A stretch of 45,513 bases of DNA from Burkholderia sp. TSV86 (lineage in GTDB: Bacteria > Pseudomonadota > Gammaproteobacteria > Burkholderiales > Burkholderiaceae). Positions 1 through 7,843 of the stretch are shown in pieces. The position numbers and the translations under genes were made by a program. The DNA lies in contig NZ_LOWB01000005.1 of the NCBI RefSeq assembly GCF_001522865.1, forward strand, positions 1 to 45,513. Direction: 5' to 3'. Every line of letters begins with the position of its first letter. The first letter of the stretch is position 1. The notes under the pieces were generated by a model. That model saw nothing but the letters and a program-made list of their open reading frames with translations. It was not told the origin of the DNA and did not search any database.

Positions 1-137
1 AGTTGCAGGCCAATCAGTTGACGGGCGCGCAGGCCGTCTCGACGGTCAATTTGATTCGCGCGTTGGGCGGCGGGTGGAGTGAACCGGCTAAGATCGGCGC
101 CGACGGCGTGAAGCAGCCGCAGGTAGCGGCACGCTGA
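1..137 (+). CDS. C-terminal end of an outer-membrane efflux lipoprotein (NodT/OprM family), partial
   Basis: An open frame enters from the left edge (first full codon at 3) and stops at TGA 135-137. The 44 visible residues include the stretch AQAVSTVNLIRALGGGW, which is the characteristic end of outer-membrane factors of RND-type tripartite efflux systems, where the last helix precedes a Gly-Gly-Gly-Trp tail. The rest of the gene, and presumably its membrane-fusion and RND partners, lies outside the window to the left. Family level is well supported by this tail; substrate cannot be judged. Confidence 0.72.
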   Translation, partial: LQANQLTGAQAVSTVNLIRALGGGWSEPAKIGADGVKQPQVAAR

Positions 138-402
138 ACCCGTAACGACGGGGCGCGTTCAGCCGATATCGAATACGCCAGGCGCGGCGCGCGATGATGG
201 GTTTTGCCATCGCGCGCCCGAAGCAAAGATAAAAGCGCGGCAAACGTAGCTGGAAACCGCGATCCTCGGATTGGCGAGCGGGGAAGTGCGGCAGAGGAAG
301 GCGGCAGTTTCGTCGAAGACAAAACCGTCGAGCGGAGAGCCTGATCGCCGCTACCTGCAGAACCGGGGCCGATTCAGCCCGGCTCGGGTAGGGACGATCG
401 AA

Positions 403-543
403 TAAAAAAAGCAGTCCCCGCGTGGGGCACGGAGACTGCTTAACCGTCTGCATCCGAGGGCCAAAAAACTTCGCAGACGGGATTGCAACCGCGCGAGCGA
501 TGCTTGAATGTACGATTGCCGCAGCCGTTGAACCTGCGCGACA
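403..543 (-). ncRNA. candidate small RNA with intrinsic terminator
   Basis: On the minus strand, a weak promoter-like pair (TTGCGA at 574-579, 18-bp spacer, GATAGA at 550-555) is followed by about 140 nt that end in a hairpin plus seven U. Just before the terminator is a second, perfect 8-bp stem (444-451 with 473-480) whose loop carries a run of six U. There is no convincing protein here; a 68-residue frame crosses the terminator and looks accidental. The arrangement of a short orphan transcript, structured 3' end and U-tail in a 597-bp gap fits an Hfq-type sRNA, but only by inference. Confidence 0.3.
404..441 (-). terminator. rho-independent terminator, minus strand
   Basis: 409-419 pairs with 431-441 (11 bp, one mismatch) and on the minus strand the stem is followed directly by seven T (404-410). 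It could end the candidate sRNA, or act as a second terminator for the minus-strand symporter operon. Confidence 0.65.
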
Positions 544-592
544 CATGCATCTATCAAGCAATGACGGCAACGCTCGCAAGAATTTCACCACC

Positions 593-630
593 TGAGCCGT
601 GCCCGGCAAACTTGCGCCGGGCACGGCTCA
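593..630 (-). terminator. hairpin downstream of the symporter gene
   Basis: A perfect 15-bp inverted repeat (593-607 with 616-630, 8-nt loop) lies about 105 bp beyond the stop of the minus-strand symporter. No T-run follows on either strand, so it may end transcription or protect the 3' end rather than be a classical terminator. Confidence 0.55.
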
Positions 631-734
631 TTTCAGGCATTTCACGCATCCTGTAACGCGCTGCATCTTGTCGAAGCGGTTTTGATCCGCATACGATATC
701 TTGCTGCAGTATGCACCGTTTTGTACAGCTTAGT

Positions 735-1964
735 TCATGCGCGTGATGCGTGCGCCGTATCGGAAAGTACGGATGTTTCGCCGGCCACACGGCTCGCAAG
801 CGTCGTGGCGGCCGTGCTTGCATAGACGTTCAGCGCCGTTCTGCCCATATCGAAGAACGCGTCGACGCCGAGAATCAGCAACACCGCGTCGGCCGGAAGC
901 CCGATTGCCGCCAGGATCGCCGTGATCGCGACGATCGCGCCCGACGGGACGTTCGCCGCACCGTCGATCGTGATGATCGTCAGGACTGCGATCGTGATCA
1001 TCAGCGGCCAGCTCCATGCGAGATGATACGCGTCGGCGAGGTAGCAGACCGCGAGCACGGTATAGAGCACCGCGCCGTCCCGGTTGAAGATATAGGACAG
1101 CGGCAATACGGTCGATGCGACCGCCGGGGGCACGCCCATTTCCGTCAGCTTTTTCAAATGCACCGGAAACGTGATTTCGGACGAGCGCGTCGTAAACGCC
1201 AGAATCAATGGTTCGCTGACCTGACGGATTACGGCGCGCGGCGACCGTCCGCCGAGCTTGATGACGGCCGTGAGCCCGATCGCGAGCAGCGCCATTCCCA
1301 AATACGCGATGCCGAGCAGCTTCGCGAGCGGCGCCATCGCTGAGAGCCCTTTCGATGCGAGCAGCCCGGCGATCGCGGCGAAGATAGCGATCGGCGATAA
1401 CGACACGACCCATTCCGTCAGCTTGAAGAATGCGGCGAGCATCGATTCACAGACGGCGACGAACGGTCCCGCGCGATCTTCGACGGCTGCGAGCGCGGAG
1501 CCGAGCAGCACGCCGAACACGAGCACCGGCAGCGAGTTGCCGGCCGCGAGCGCGCCGACGATATTTTGCGGGATCAGATCGGTCAGGAACTTCATCCAGT
1601 CGATGCCGGAGGCGAGATTTGCCGGCATCGACGCCGTTTGCGCGAGGCTTGCGCCCAGGCCGGGCCTGAACGCCGCGTTGAGCGCGACGCCCAGCGCGGC
1701 GGCGAGTGCCGTCATCGCGATGAAGAACACGAGGCTGAGCGCGGTGGTTCGGCCGAGCCGGCCGCGCTGCGTACCCGCGCGAAACGCGCCGAGCGTCACC
1801 GACAGCAGGATCAACGGCAGCACGACCATCTTGATTGCATGGCCGAACAGCGTCGAGAGAAACGAGAGATCCTTGCTGGCGGCCGGTGCGAGCAGGCCGA
1901 AAACGGCGCCGAGCACAAGGCCCAGGATCATTTGCAGCGGCAGCGGAACGATTTTACTGGGCAT
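735..1964 (-). CDS. dicarboxylate/amino acid:cation symporter (SDF/DAACS family)
   Basis: This 409-residue hydrophobic protein belongs to the sodium- or proton-coupled glutamate/C4-dicarboxylate symporters (GltP/DctA fold). The family's re-entrant loop signatures are visible: an AFTTRSSEITFP segment in place of the usual serine-rich HP1 tip, NRDGAVLY in place of the NMDG motif of TM7, and GVDAFFDMGRTALNV near the C-terminus, where the substrate carboxylate is bound. Length is normal. The start lies inside the end of the GntR gene (11-bp overlap), so the two are one transcript and the regulator probably controls the transporter. The altered serine-rich motif suggests a substrate other than plain succinate or glutamate, but this is an inference. 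Confidence 0.88.
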   Translation of the reverse strand: MPSKIVPLPLQMILGLVLGAVFGLLAPAASKDLSFLSTLFGHAIKMVVLPLILLSVTLGAFRAGTQRGRLGRTTALSLVFFIAMTALAAALGVALNAAFRPGLGASLAQTASMPANLASGIDWMKFLTDLIPQNIVGALAAGNSLPVLVFGVLLGSALAAVEDRAGPFVAVCESMLAAFFKLTEWVVSLSPIAIFAAIAGLLASKGLSAMAPLAKLLGIAYLGMALLAIGLTAVIKLGGRSPRAVIRQVSEPLILAFTTRSSEITFPVHLKKLTEMGVPPAVASTVLPLSYIFNRDGAVLYTVLAVCYLADAYHLAWSWPLMITIAVLTIITIDGAANVPSGAIVAITAILAAIGLPADAVLLILGVDAFFDMGRTALNVYASTAATTLASRVAGETSVLSDTAHASRA

Positions 1965-2622
1965 TGTTGTCGTTTTGAGCGCGTATCAGTCGGATTCTAT
2001 CTGGCGTGCCGTCGATCACGTGTTGCCACATCAGGCGCCGAGCGGCTTCGGCATCGCGTGCATGGATGGCGATGTAGATCTCCAGATGCTCGCGCGTGCC
2101 GCGCCGCACGGTTGTCGAATCGTCGCGCGGCAGTTCGTTGAGCGCATGGGTTTGTGCGCGCAGCAGGCGGTAAGTCCACCACAGCCGGTCGTTGCGTGCG
2201 GCCTTGAAGATCTCGTCGTGAAAGACCCAGCCGACCTTCTGCTCGGTCATGATATCGGTGTTGTTTTCGTCGATGAAGCGCCGCATCTGTTCGGATGCGC
2301 GCGTCATTCGCTCGGTCGGCCCGTTCTGTGCGGCGAGATACGTGGCCGTGCTTTCGAGCGCGAGACGGAATTCGTAAATTTCGCGAAGATCGTCGCGCGT
2401 CGGCTCGTTGATGTACGTGCCGCTCTTATCGATGATATTGACGAGCCCCTCCGACGCGAGCAATTGCAACGCACTGCGTACCGGCATTTGGCCGACGCCA
2501 AGTTCGTGCGCGAGACCGCGGTGGGAGATTTTCTGCCCCGGCGAGAGCCGGCCGTCGAATATTCTCGACCGGATTGCATCGTAGGCGCTGCCCGTATCAG
2601 AAGAAATTTTCTCCATCATCAT
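1954..2622 (-). CDS. GntR-family transcriptional regulator, FadR/FCD subfamily
   Basis: The protein has 222 residues. Residues about 10-75 form a winged-helix domain (KISHRGLAHELGVGQMPVRS is the recognition region). The rest is an all-helical FCD ligand domain with metal-type histidines in FHDEI, TREHLEIY and MWQHV. Family members usually sense a carboxylate and repress the linked uptake or breakdown genes. Here the gene overlaps the downstream symporter by 11 bp, so that transporter is the likely target. Three ATG codons in a row (2622, 2619, 2616) make the exact start uncertain and none has a strong ribosome site. Confidence 0.88.
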   Translation of the reverse strand: MMMEKISSDTGSAYDAIRSRIFDGRLSPGQKISHRGLAHELGVGQMPVRSALQLLASEGLVNIIDKSGTYINEPTRDDLREIYEFRLALESTATYLAAQNGPTERMTRASEQMRRFIDENNTDIMTEQKVGWVFHDEIFKAARNDRLWWTYRLLRAQTHALNELPRDDSTTVRRGTREHLEIYIAIHARDAEAARRLMWQHVIDGTPDRIRLIRAQNDNNAQ

Positions 2623-2767
2623 TATCTGTGATCGCAGTTTATATGGTTGGATTCAAAACGCGAGCTACATGGAGTTAGATTAGCTGTATCCTCAGAAGTG
2701 AACAACAACTATTTTTTTGCGGACAAAACCTTTTGCCGAATTAAAATGAGCGCGTTCTATTTTTTAG
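2623..2767. promoter_or_regulatory. AT-rich divergent control region between the GntR and acetyltransferase genes
   Basis: This 145-bp gap is clearly richer in A and T than its surroundings and must carry the promoters of both divergent genes. I see no clear palindromic operator of the GntR type, and I could not fix the -10/-35 boxes. Confidence 0.45.
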
Positions 2768-3265
2768 ATGTTGCTGATGTCCGCTGACCTATCTCGCCAT
2801 TCTCTCGCCGCAGTATCCGCCGAATCGGTATGGCCGCTCAGGGCCAAGGTTCTTTTGGATGGGGACGAGAACGCGAGCCGCTTCGCCGCCGATAGCGACA
2901 AGGCGACGTTGCATCTTGCAATCAGCGTGTCCGATGAAATTGTCGCGGTTTCGACGATCTGCCGCGAAGCTTTCCACGACATTGGCGCAGACCGTGCATG
3001 GCGGCTGCGGGGCGTGGCAGTCGAGCCCGCCTGGCAAGGGCACGGTTTCGGCAAACGCTTGATGAACGCATGCATCGATCATGTTCGCCGGAATGACGGC
3101 AAGGTCGTCTGGTGTACCGCTCGTGAATCCGCACGCGGGTTTTATGAATCGCTCGGTTTTGTTGCGTCGGAACAATCGCTGATGATCGCGGCGCGGCCGG
3201 ATATGGCGTTTTACGAAATGCGCTTGCTGTTGCCCGCGGCCGGGCACATCGACGCCGACCGATAG
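2768..3265 (+). CDS. GNAT-family N-acetyltransferase
   Basis: The 165-residue protein shows the GNAT acetyl-CoA site as LRGVAVEPAWQGHGFGKRLM (motif A, with the Q-x-x-G-x-G pyrophosphate loop as QGHGFG), followed by the motif B region ARGFYESLGFVASEQ. Length matches a single-domain GNAT enzyme. It would transfer an acetyl group from acetyl-CoA to an amine, but the substrate cannot be read from sequence. It diverges from the GntR-symporter pair and is followed by the sulfur-type operon with a 177-bp gap, so it is probably transcribed alone. Confidence 0.85.
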   Translation: MLLMSADLSRHSLAAVSAESVWPLRAKVLLDGDENASRFAADSDKATLHLAISVSDEIVAVSTICREAFHDIGADRAWRLRGVAVEPAWQGHGFGKRLMNACIDHVRRNDGKVVWCTARESARGFYESLGFVASEQSLMIAARPDMAFYEMRLLLPAAGHIDADR

Positions 3266-3294
3266 ACTTTTTTCCGCCTTCTATATCGTCTGCC

Positions 3295-3349
3295 GCGATT
3301 TACTTTGCGAAATCGCTTCGTAGACCGTCCCCGCATGCGGTTCTATTAT
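3295..3349 (+). promoter_or_regulatory. candidate operator and promoter ahead of the sulfur-type operon
   Basis: A 7-bp perfect inverted repeat (3295-3301 with 3310-3316) is followed by a sigma70-like pair, TAGACC at 3321-3326 and TATTAT at 3344-3349, 17 bp apart. It lies about 95 bp ahead of the MetQ-like gene. The hairpin could also end the acetyltransferase transcript. Confidence 0.35.
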
Positions 3350-3442
3350 CGACCGCAGTTCATCTCCGCATGAAGCCGCCGCACCGGCGCGCGTTCCCCG
3401 GCACCGTTCGTTTGCGATTCCCGAAAGAGAGCACTCCATACC

Positions 3443-4273
3443 ATGCTGTTTTGCCCTTCATTTGCGCGTGCTGCCCGGCGCGCTTCGCGTGTTTTCGCGG
3501 CTATGTTCGCGACCGTCGTGTTTGCCGCACCGCTTGCGCATGGCGAGGCCGCGGCGCTGAAAGTCGGCACCGCGACGAGCCCGCAGATCGAGGCGCTGAA
3601 GATCGCCGCGCGGGAAGCGAAAGCGCAGGGGCTCGACGTGAAAATCATCGAATTCACCGATTGGAATACACCGAACGCCGCGCTCGCGAACGGGGACATC
3701 GACGTCAATTACTTCCAGCACATCCCATTTCTCGAGAATGCGAAGAAGCAAGGCGGCTATGACTTCGTCGCGATCGCGCCGGGCACGATCATGAAAATCG
3801 GCCTCTATTCGAAGAAAGTCAAAAGCTTCGATCAGCTAAAGGATGGTGCGGCGGTTGCGATTGCGAACGATCCCGTCAACGGCGGGCGCGGCCTGTTGCT
3901 GCTGCAACGCGCGGGTCTTATCAAGCTGACGCCGGGCGTTGATTATCGTGCAACGACGCGCGATATCGTTTCTAATCCGAAACATCTGAAAATTGTTCAG
4001 CTCGAGGCGTCGCAGCTTGCGCGCTCGCTTGACGACGTCGATCTCGCGCAAGGCTATCCGAGCTTCATCAAACTCGCGGGCACCGCCGATCCGAACAGCG
4101 CACTATTGTTCGACGGCCTGGAGAACAAACTGTTTGCGCTCCAGTGGGTCGTGCGGGCGCAGAGTGTCAACGATCCGCGCATCCGCAAGTTCATCTCCAT
4201 CTATCAACATTCGCAAGCAGTCCGCAAGGCACTCGACAATGCATTCGGCACGCTATACGCGATTGCGTGGTGA
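3443..4273 (+). CDS. MetQ/NlpA-family ABC transporter substrate-binding protein
   Basis: The 276-residue protein has a cleavable signal peptide (about residues 1-35, AAPLAHGEA near the cut) and no lipobox cysteine, so it should be a soluble periplasmic protein rather than a lipoprotein like E. coli MetQ. NlpA/MetQ signatures follow: VNYFQHIPFLENAK, KIGLYSKKVKSFDQL, and NDPVNGGRGLLLLQRAGLI. It is the first gene of a run with MetN- and MetI-like partners downstream, so it supplies substrate to that importer. The interleaved flavin monooxygenases suggest an organosulfur compound such as a methionine derivative or a sulfone, instead of plain methionine. ATG 3443 is chosen because it starts the signal peptide. 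Confidence 0.9.
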   Translation: MLFCPSFARAARRASRVFAAMFATVVFAAPLAHGEAAALKVGTATSPQIEALKIAAREAKAQGLDVKIIEFTDWNTPNAALANGDIDVNYFQHIPFLENAKKQGGYDFVAIAPGTIMKIGLYSKKVKSFDQLKDGAAVAIANDPVNGGRGLLLLQRAGLIKLTPGVDYRATTRDIVSNPKHLKIVQLEASQLARSLDDVDLAQGYPSFIKLAGTADPNSALLFDGLENKLFALQWVVRAQSVNDPRIRKFISIYQHSQAVRKALDNAFGTLYAIAW

Positions 4274-4287
4274 CGCTGGAGCGTGCA

Positions 4288-5682
4288 ATGACGAAGAAAA
4301 TTCTGCTGAACGCGTTCAATATGAATTGCGTCGGCCATATCAATCACGGCTTGTGGACGCATCCCCGCGACCGCTCCGCGCACTATACCGATCTCGATTA
4401 CTGGGCCGATCTCGCGCGCACGCTCGAGCGGGGTAAGTTCGACGGGATCTTTCTTGCGGATATCGTTGGTGTGTACGACGTGTACGGAGGCAGCCCCGAT
4501 ATTTCGTTGCGCGAATCGATCCAGGTGCCTGTCAATGATCCGATGCTGCTTGTGCCGGCGATGGCGCAGGTCACGCAACATCTCGGCTTCGGCGTGACCG
4601 CGAATCTCACTTATGAGCCGCCGTACCTGTTCGCGCGGCGCATGTCGACACTCGATCATCTGACGAAAGGGCGCGTCGGCTGGAACATTGTCACCGGCTA
4701 TCTCGACAGCGCCGCGCGCGGGATGGGGCTCGCGAAGCAGATCGGGCACGACGATCGTTATGCACGCGCCGACGACTACATGGATGTCGTCTATAAGCTA
4801 TGGGAGCAGAGCTGGGACGACGATGCGGTGATCCGCGATGCGCGCGCGCGCGTGTTCGCGCGGCCGGACAAGGTGCGGCGTGTGCGTCACGACGGACCGT
4901 ACTATTCGATCGACGCGATCCATCTGAGCGAGCCGTCGTTGCAGCGCACGCCGGTGCTGTATCAGGCGGGCGCGTCGGCGCGCGGCGTCGAGTTTGCCGC
5001 AAAGCATGCCGAATGCGTATTCGTGAACGGGCAGAGCAAGGCCACCGCGCGCTCGGCCGTGGCAGACATTCGCGCGGCAGCCGAGCGAATCGGCCGGGAC
5101 CCGGCATCGATCAAGATCTTCGCGGGGATTTCCGTCGTCACGGCCGAGAACGAGCGGCTCGCCCGCGAGAAATTGGATGATTATCGACGCTATGCGAATC
5201 CGGAAGCGGGGCTCGCGCATTTCGCCAGTTCGACCGGCATCGATTTTGCGCGCTACGGCCTCGATGAGCCGATCGCGCATATGAAGACCGATTCGATTCA
5301 ATCGGCGCTCGACGCGATCTCGAAGAAGAGCGCCACAGGGGCGTGGACCGTGCGGCGCATGCTCGATCAAATGTCGATCGGCGGACGCTATCACCCGGTC
5401 GTCGGCTCGCCATCGCAGGTTGCGGACGAACTGGCTGCATGGATCGACGAAACGGGTATCGACGGCTTTAATCTGACGCGCACGGTGATGCCCGAATCGT
5501 TCGAGGATTTCGTCAATTGGGTTGTGCCGGAGCTGCAGAATCGCGGACTGTATAAAGAGGACTACGACGCTTCGGTGCCGACGCTGCGCGGCAAGCTGTT
5601 CGGCTCGGGTGCACGGCTGCCGGACTGGCATGCGGGTGCACGGCATCGACCCGGCCGCGCGTATGCGGCCGAAAGAGCGTAA
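4288..5682 (+). CDS. FMN-dependent monooxygenase of the NtaA/SnaA/DszA family
   Basis: The 464-residue enzyme has a bacterial luciferase-like TIM barrel. Family features include NAFNMNCVGHINHGLW at the N-terminus, TLDHLTKGRVGWNIVTGY in the flavin region, RYARADDYMDVVYKLW, and YQAGASARGVEFAAKHAECVF. Relatives use reduced FMN, delivered by a separate reductase, and oxygen to split C-N or C-S bonds (nitrilotriacetate, pristinamycin IIA, dibenzothiophene sulfone). No reductase gene is in the window, so it must come from elsewhere. ATG 4288 is preferred because GGAG sits 6 bp before it; a longer frame begins inside the preceding gene. It lies 14 bp after the binding-protein gene, indicating one operon. 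Confidence 0.88.
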   Translation: MTKKILLNAFNMNCVGHINHGLWTHPRDRSAHYTDLDYWADLARTLERGKFDGIFLADIVGVYDVYGGSPDISLRESIQVPVNDPMLLVPAMAQVTQHLGFGVTANLTYEPPYLFARRMSTLDHLTKGRVGWNIVTGYLDSAARGMGLAKQIGHDDRYARADDYMDVVYKLWEQSWDDDAVIRDARARVFARPDKVRRVRHDGPYYSIDAIHLSEPSLQRTPVLYQAGASARGVEFAAKHAECVFVNGQSKATARSAVADIRAAAERIGRDPASIKIFAGISVVTAENERLAREKLDDYRRYANPEAGLAHFASSTGIDFARYGLDEPIAHMKTDSIQSALDAISKKSATGAWTVRRMLDQMSIGGRYHPVVGSPSQVADELAAWIDETGIDGFNLTRTVMPESFEDFVNWVVPELQNRGLYKEDYDASVPTLRGKLFGSGARLPDWHAGARHRPGRAYAAERA

Positions 5683-5702
5683 CGCACCCAGGAGGTGAGC
5701 CG

Positions 5703-6893
5703 ATGCCACAACTGATCGATTCGCTAGGCTTCATCGAACGCTCGGCGGCTGGGCGATACGATGCGGCCGCCGATGTGGCGCCTGCCACAGTGGGGGCGGG
5801 CACGTTGCTGCCGGGTGCGGCCGTGTCGTTCGAACACGCGAGCAAAGTATTCCAGGGCGCGCGAGGGCCGGCGGCGGCGCTGCGCGACGTCACGCTCGAG
5901 GTCGCGCGAGGCAGCGTGTTCGGGGTGATTGGCCGAAGCGGGGCGGGTAAATCGACGCTGCTGCGTCTGGTCAACGGCCTCGAGCGGCCGTCGTCGGGTG
6001 CGGTGCGCGTGAACGGCATCGATGTCGGCGCGCTCAACGAGCGCGGGCTCGTCGCGTTGCGGCGCCGGATTGGCATGGTGTTTCAGCACTTCAACTTGTT
6101 GTCCGCGAAAACAGTTGCCGAGAACATCGGATTGCCGCTGAAGATCGCAGGCGTGCCGAAGGTGCAGCGGGCGCGCAAGGTCGATGCGCTGCTCGACCTG
6201 GTCGGCCTCGCGGCGAAGCGCGACGCTTATCCGGCGAGCCTGTCGGGCGGCCAGAAGCAGCGCGTGGGGATTGCGCGCGCGCTCGTGCATGATCCGGATC
6301 TGCTGTTGTGCGATGAGGCGACGTCCGCGCTCGATCCCGAGACCACGCAGTCGATTCTCGCGCTGCTGGCAAGCATCAATCGCCGGCTCGGGCTTACGAT
6401 CGTGTTGATCACGCACGAGATGGAAGTGATTCGCGCGGTGTGCGACACGGTCGCGGTGATCGAGCACGGCGAACTGGTTGAGACGGGGCCGGTATGGCGC
6501 GTGTTCGGTGATCCTCAACATGGCGCGACGCACGCGCTGCTGCGCACGGTCGTACACGATCTGCCGGCCGATCTTGCCGCGCGCGTGCGTCCGCTCGCGC
6601 TTGGTGCGGCGCTGCCGCAGGGCGCGCAGCTTCTGTTCGACGTCCGTTACACGGGCGCGGACGGCGGCGAGCCGGATCTCGGCGCACTGACTAGCGCACT
6701 GGCCGCCGGCGCGCAACAGGCCGTGCGTTTCGTGCATGGCGGGCTCGATCGGATTCAGGGGCGCGCGCAAGGACGGCTCGTGATCGCCGCATCGCTGGCC
6801 GCGCATGGTGCGGTGGGGCCGGAGCGGATCGCGGCCGCGTTGGCCTGTGCACGGCGACATGCGAGCCGCGTGGAGGTGCTGGGCTATGTCTGA
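5703..6893 (+). CDS. MetN-like ABC transporter ATP-binding protein with NIL domain
   Basis: This 396-residue ATPase carries Walker A GRSGAGKST (77-85), Q-loop GMVFQHFN (Q128), signature LSGGQKQR (180-187) and Walker B LLLCDEATSALD (200-211). A C-terminal NIL domain (about 305-396) is the regulatory domain that lets methionine shut down MetNI. An extra N-terminal stretch of some 40 residues before the ABC fold is longer than in E. coli MetN. A strong AGGAGG lies just upstream. The stop overlaps the start of the permease gene, so the two are translationally coupled. Substrate is inferred from context only. Confidence 0.9.
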   Translation: MPQLIDSLGFIERSAAGRYDAAADVAPATVGAGTLLPGAAVSFEHASKVFQGARGPAAALRDVTLEVARGSVFGVIGRSGAGKSTLLRLVNGLERPSSGAVRVNGIDVGALNERGLVALRRRIGMVFQHFNLLSAKTVAENIGLPLKIAGVPKVQRARKVDALLDLVGLAAKRDAYPASLSGGQKQRVGIARALVHDPDLLLCDEATSALDPETTQSILALLASINRRLGLTIVLITHEMEVIRAVCDTVAVIEHGELVETGPVWRVFGDPQHGATHALLRTVVHDLPADLAARVRPLALGAALPQGAQLLFDVRYTGADGGEPDLGALTSALAAGAQQAVRFVHGGLDRIQGRAQGRLVIAASLAAHGAVGPERIAAALACARRHASRVEVLGYV

Positions 6894-7542
6894 ACTTTGG
6901 TTTCCTGAGCTTGGAGATGCGATTCGCGACACGCTCTGGATGGTCGGAGCCTCGGCATTTGTCGCCGTGCTGATTGGCGTGCCGCTCGCGCTCGTGCTGG
7001 TCACAAGCGCGCCGGGTGGTATCTACGAGCGGCGTGCGTTGAACGCAGCGCTCGGTTCGCTTGTCAACGCATTCCGTTCAACTCCGTTCATCATCCTGCT
7101 CGTTGCGCTGCTGCCTTTCACGCGTTGGGTGATCGGCACGACGATCGGTGTTTGGGCGGCGATCGTCCCCTTGTCGATCGCGGCAATTCCTTTTTTCGCG
7201 CGGATTGCCGAAGTGAGCCTGCGCGAAGTCGACAAAGGGCTGGTCGAGGCCGCGCAGGCGATGGGCGCCGAGCGGCGCCATATCGTTTGGCACGTATTGT
7301 TGCCGGAAGCGTTGCCGGGGATCGTCGGCGGCTTCACGATCACGGTCGTCGCGCTGATCGGCTCGACGGCGATGGCGGGCGCGGTTGGTGCGGGTGGGCT
7401 CGGCGATTTGGCGATCCGCTATGGCTATCAGCGTTTCGATACGACCGTGATGACAACGGTAATCGTCATCTTGATCGCGCTTGTCACCGTTGTGCAATTC
7501 ACGGGCGACCGGATCGTGCGGCGGCTGACCACGCGCAGGTGA
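6886..7542 (+). CDS. MetI-like ABC transporter permease
   Basis: The 218-residue protein has about five membrane helices and the binding-protein-dependent permease EAA loop as EAAQAMGAERRHIVWHVLLP, which docks on the ATPase. Length and the AMAGAVGAGGLGDLAIRYGY segment match MetI of the methionine uptake family. ATG 6886 overlaps the ATPase stop by 8 bp. Together with the preceding genes it forms a complete MetNIQ-like importer interrupted by a monooxygenase gene. A 301-bp gap follows before the next gene of the run. Confidence 0.9.
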   Translation: MSELWFPELGDAIRDTLWMVGASAFVAVLIGVPLALVLVTSAPGGIYERRALNAALGSLVNAFRSTPFIILLVALLPFTRWVIGTTIGVWAAIVPLSIAAIPFFARIAEVSLREVDKGLVEAAQAMGAERRHIVWHVLLPEALPGIVGGFTITVVALIGSTAMAGAVGAGGLGDLAIRYGYQRFDTTVMTTVIVILIALVTVVQFTGDRIVRRLTTRR

Positions 7543-7660
7543 GTGCGAGGCCAAGTGGAGACGTTGCGTGCCGCCGGCGTTTGCGAGGATGCGTAGGGCC
7601 AAGTTGGGCGACACTGGAGAGATCCCGAAAAAGCTCACCATCGGGGAGGGTGGATTGCAT

Positions 7661-7843
7661 CGAACCCGCGAGAATGGCCGCGGGTTCGCGCCAGCTCCAG
7701 CCTGCCGGATGTATCCGGATTCGGCCGTGTGCGCATCGTGCGTCGCATGGCGCAGCAGGTAGCAGGTTCGCGCCGCCGTGCCGTTCGTTGGCGCTGCGTT
7801 TCGTAACAGGCGACAGCCTGTTCCTTACCACGGAAACTTCCGT
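7661..7843 (+). promoter_or_regulatory. structured 301-bp gap before the second monooxygenase
   Basis: The gap between the permease and the acyl-CoA-dehydrogenase-like gene holds a perfect 10-bp hairpin (7661-7670 with 7679-7688), a 7-bp hairpin with a GACA loop (7805-7811 with 7816-7822), and a 6+6 bp palindrome (7830-7843). The palindrome ends exactly at the start codon and contains the only Shine-Dalgarno-like GGAA. The downstream gene may thus have its own promoter and an operator or translational switch. I see no convincing protein here. Confidence 0.4.

Noticed and set aside
351..557. A 68-residue minus-strand frame in the first gap
   Set aside because: It runs through an intrinsic terminator and its composition is not protein-like; a small RNA explains the region better.
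3443..7542. Plain methionine transporter locus
   Set aside because: Two flavin monooxygenase genes in the same run, and a binding protein without lipobox, make a different organosulfur substrate more likely.
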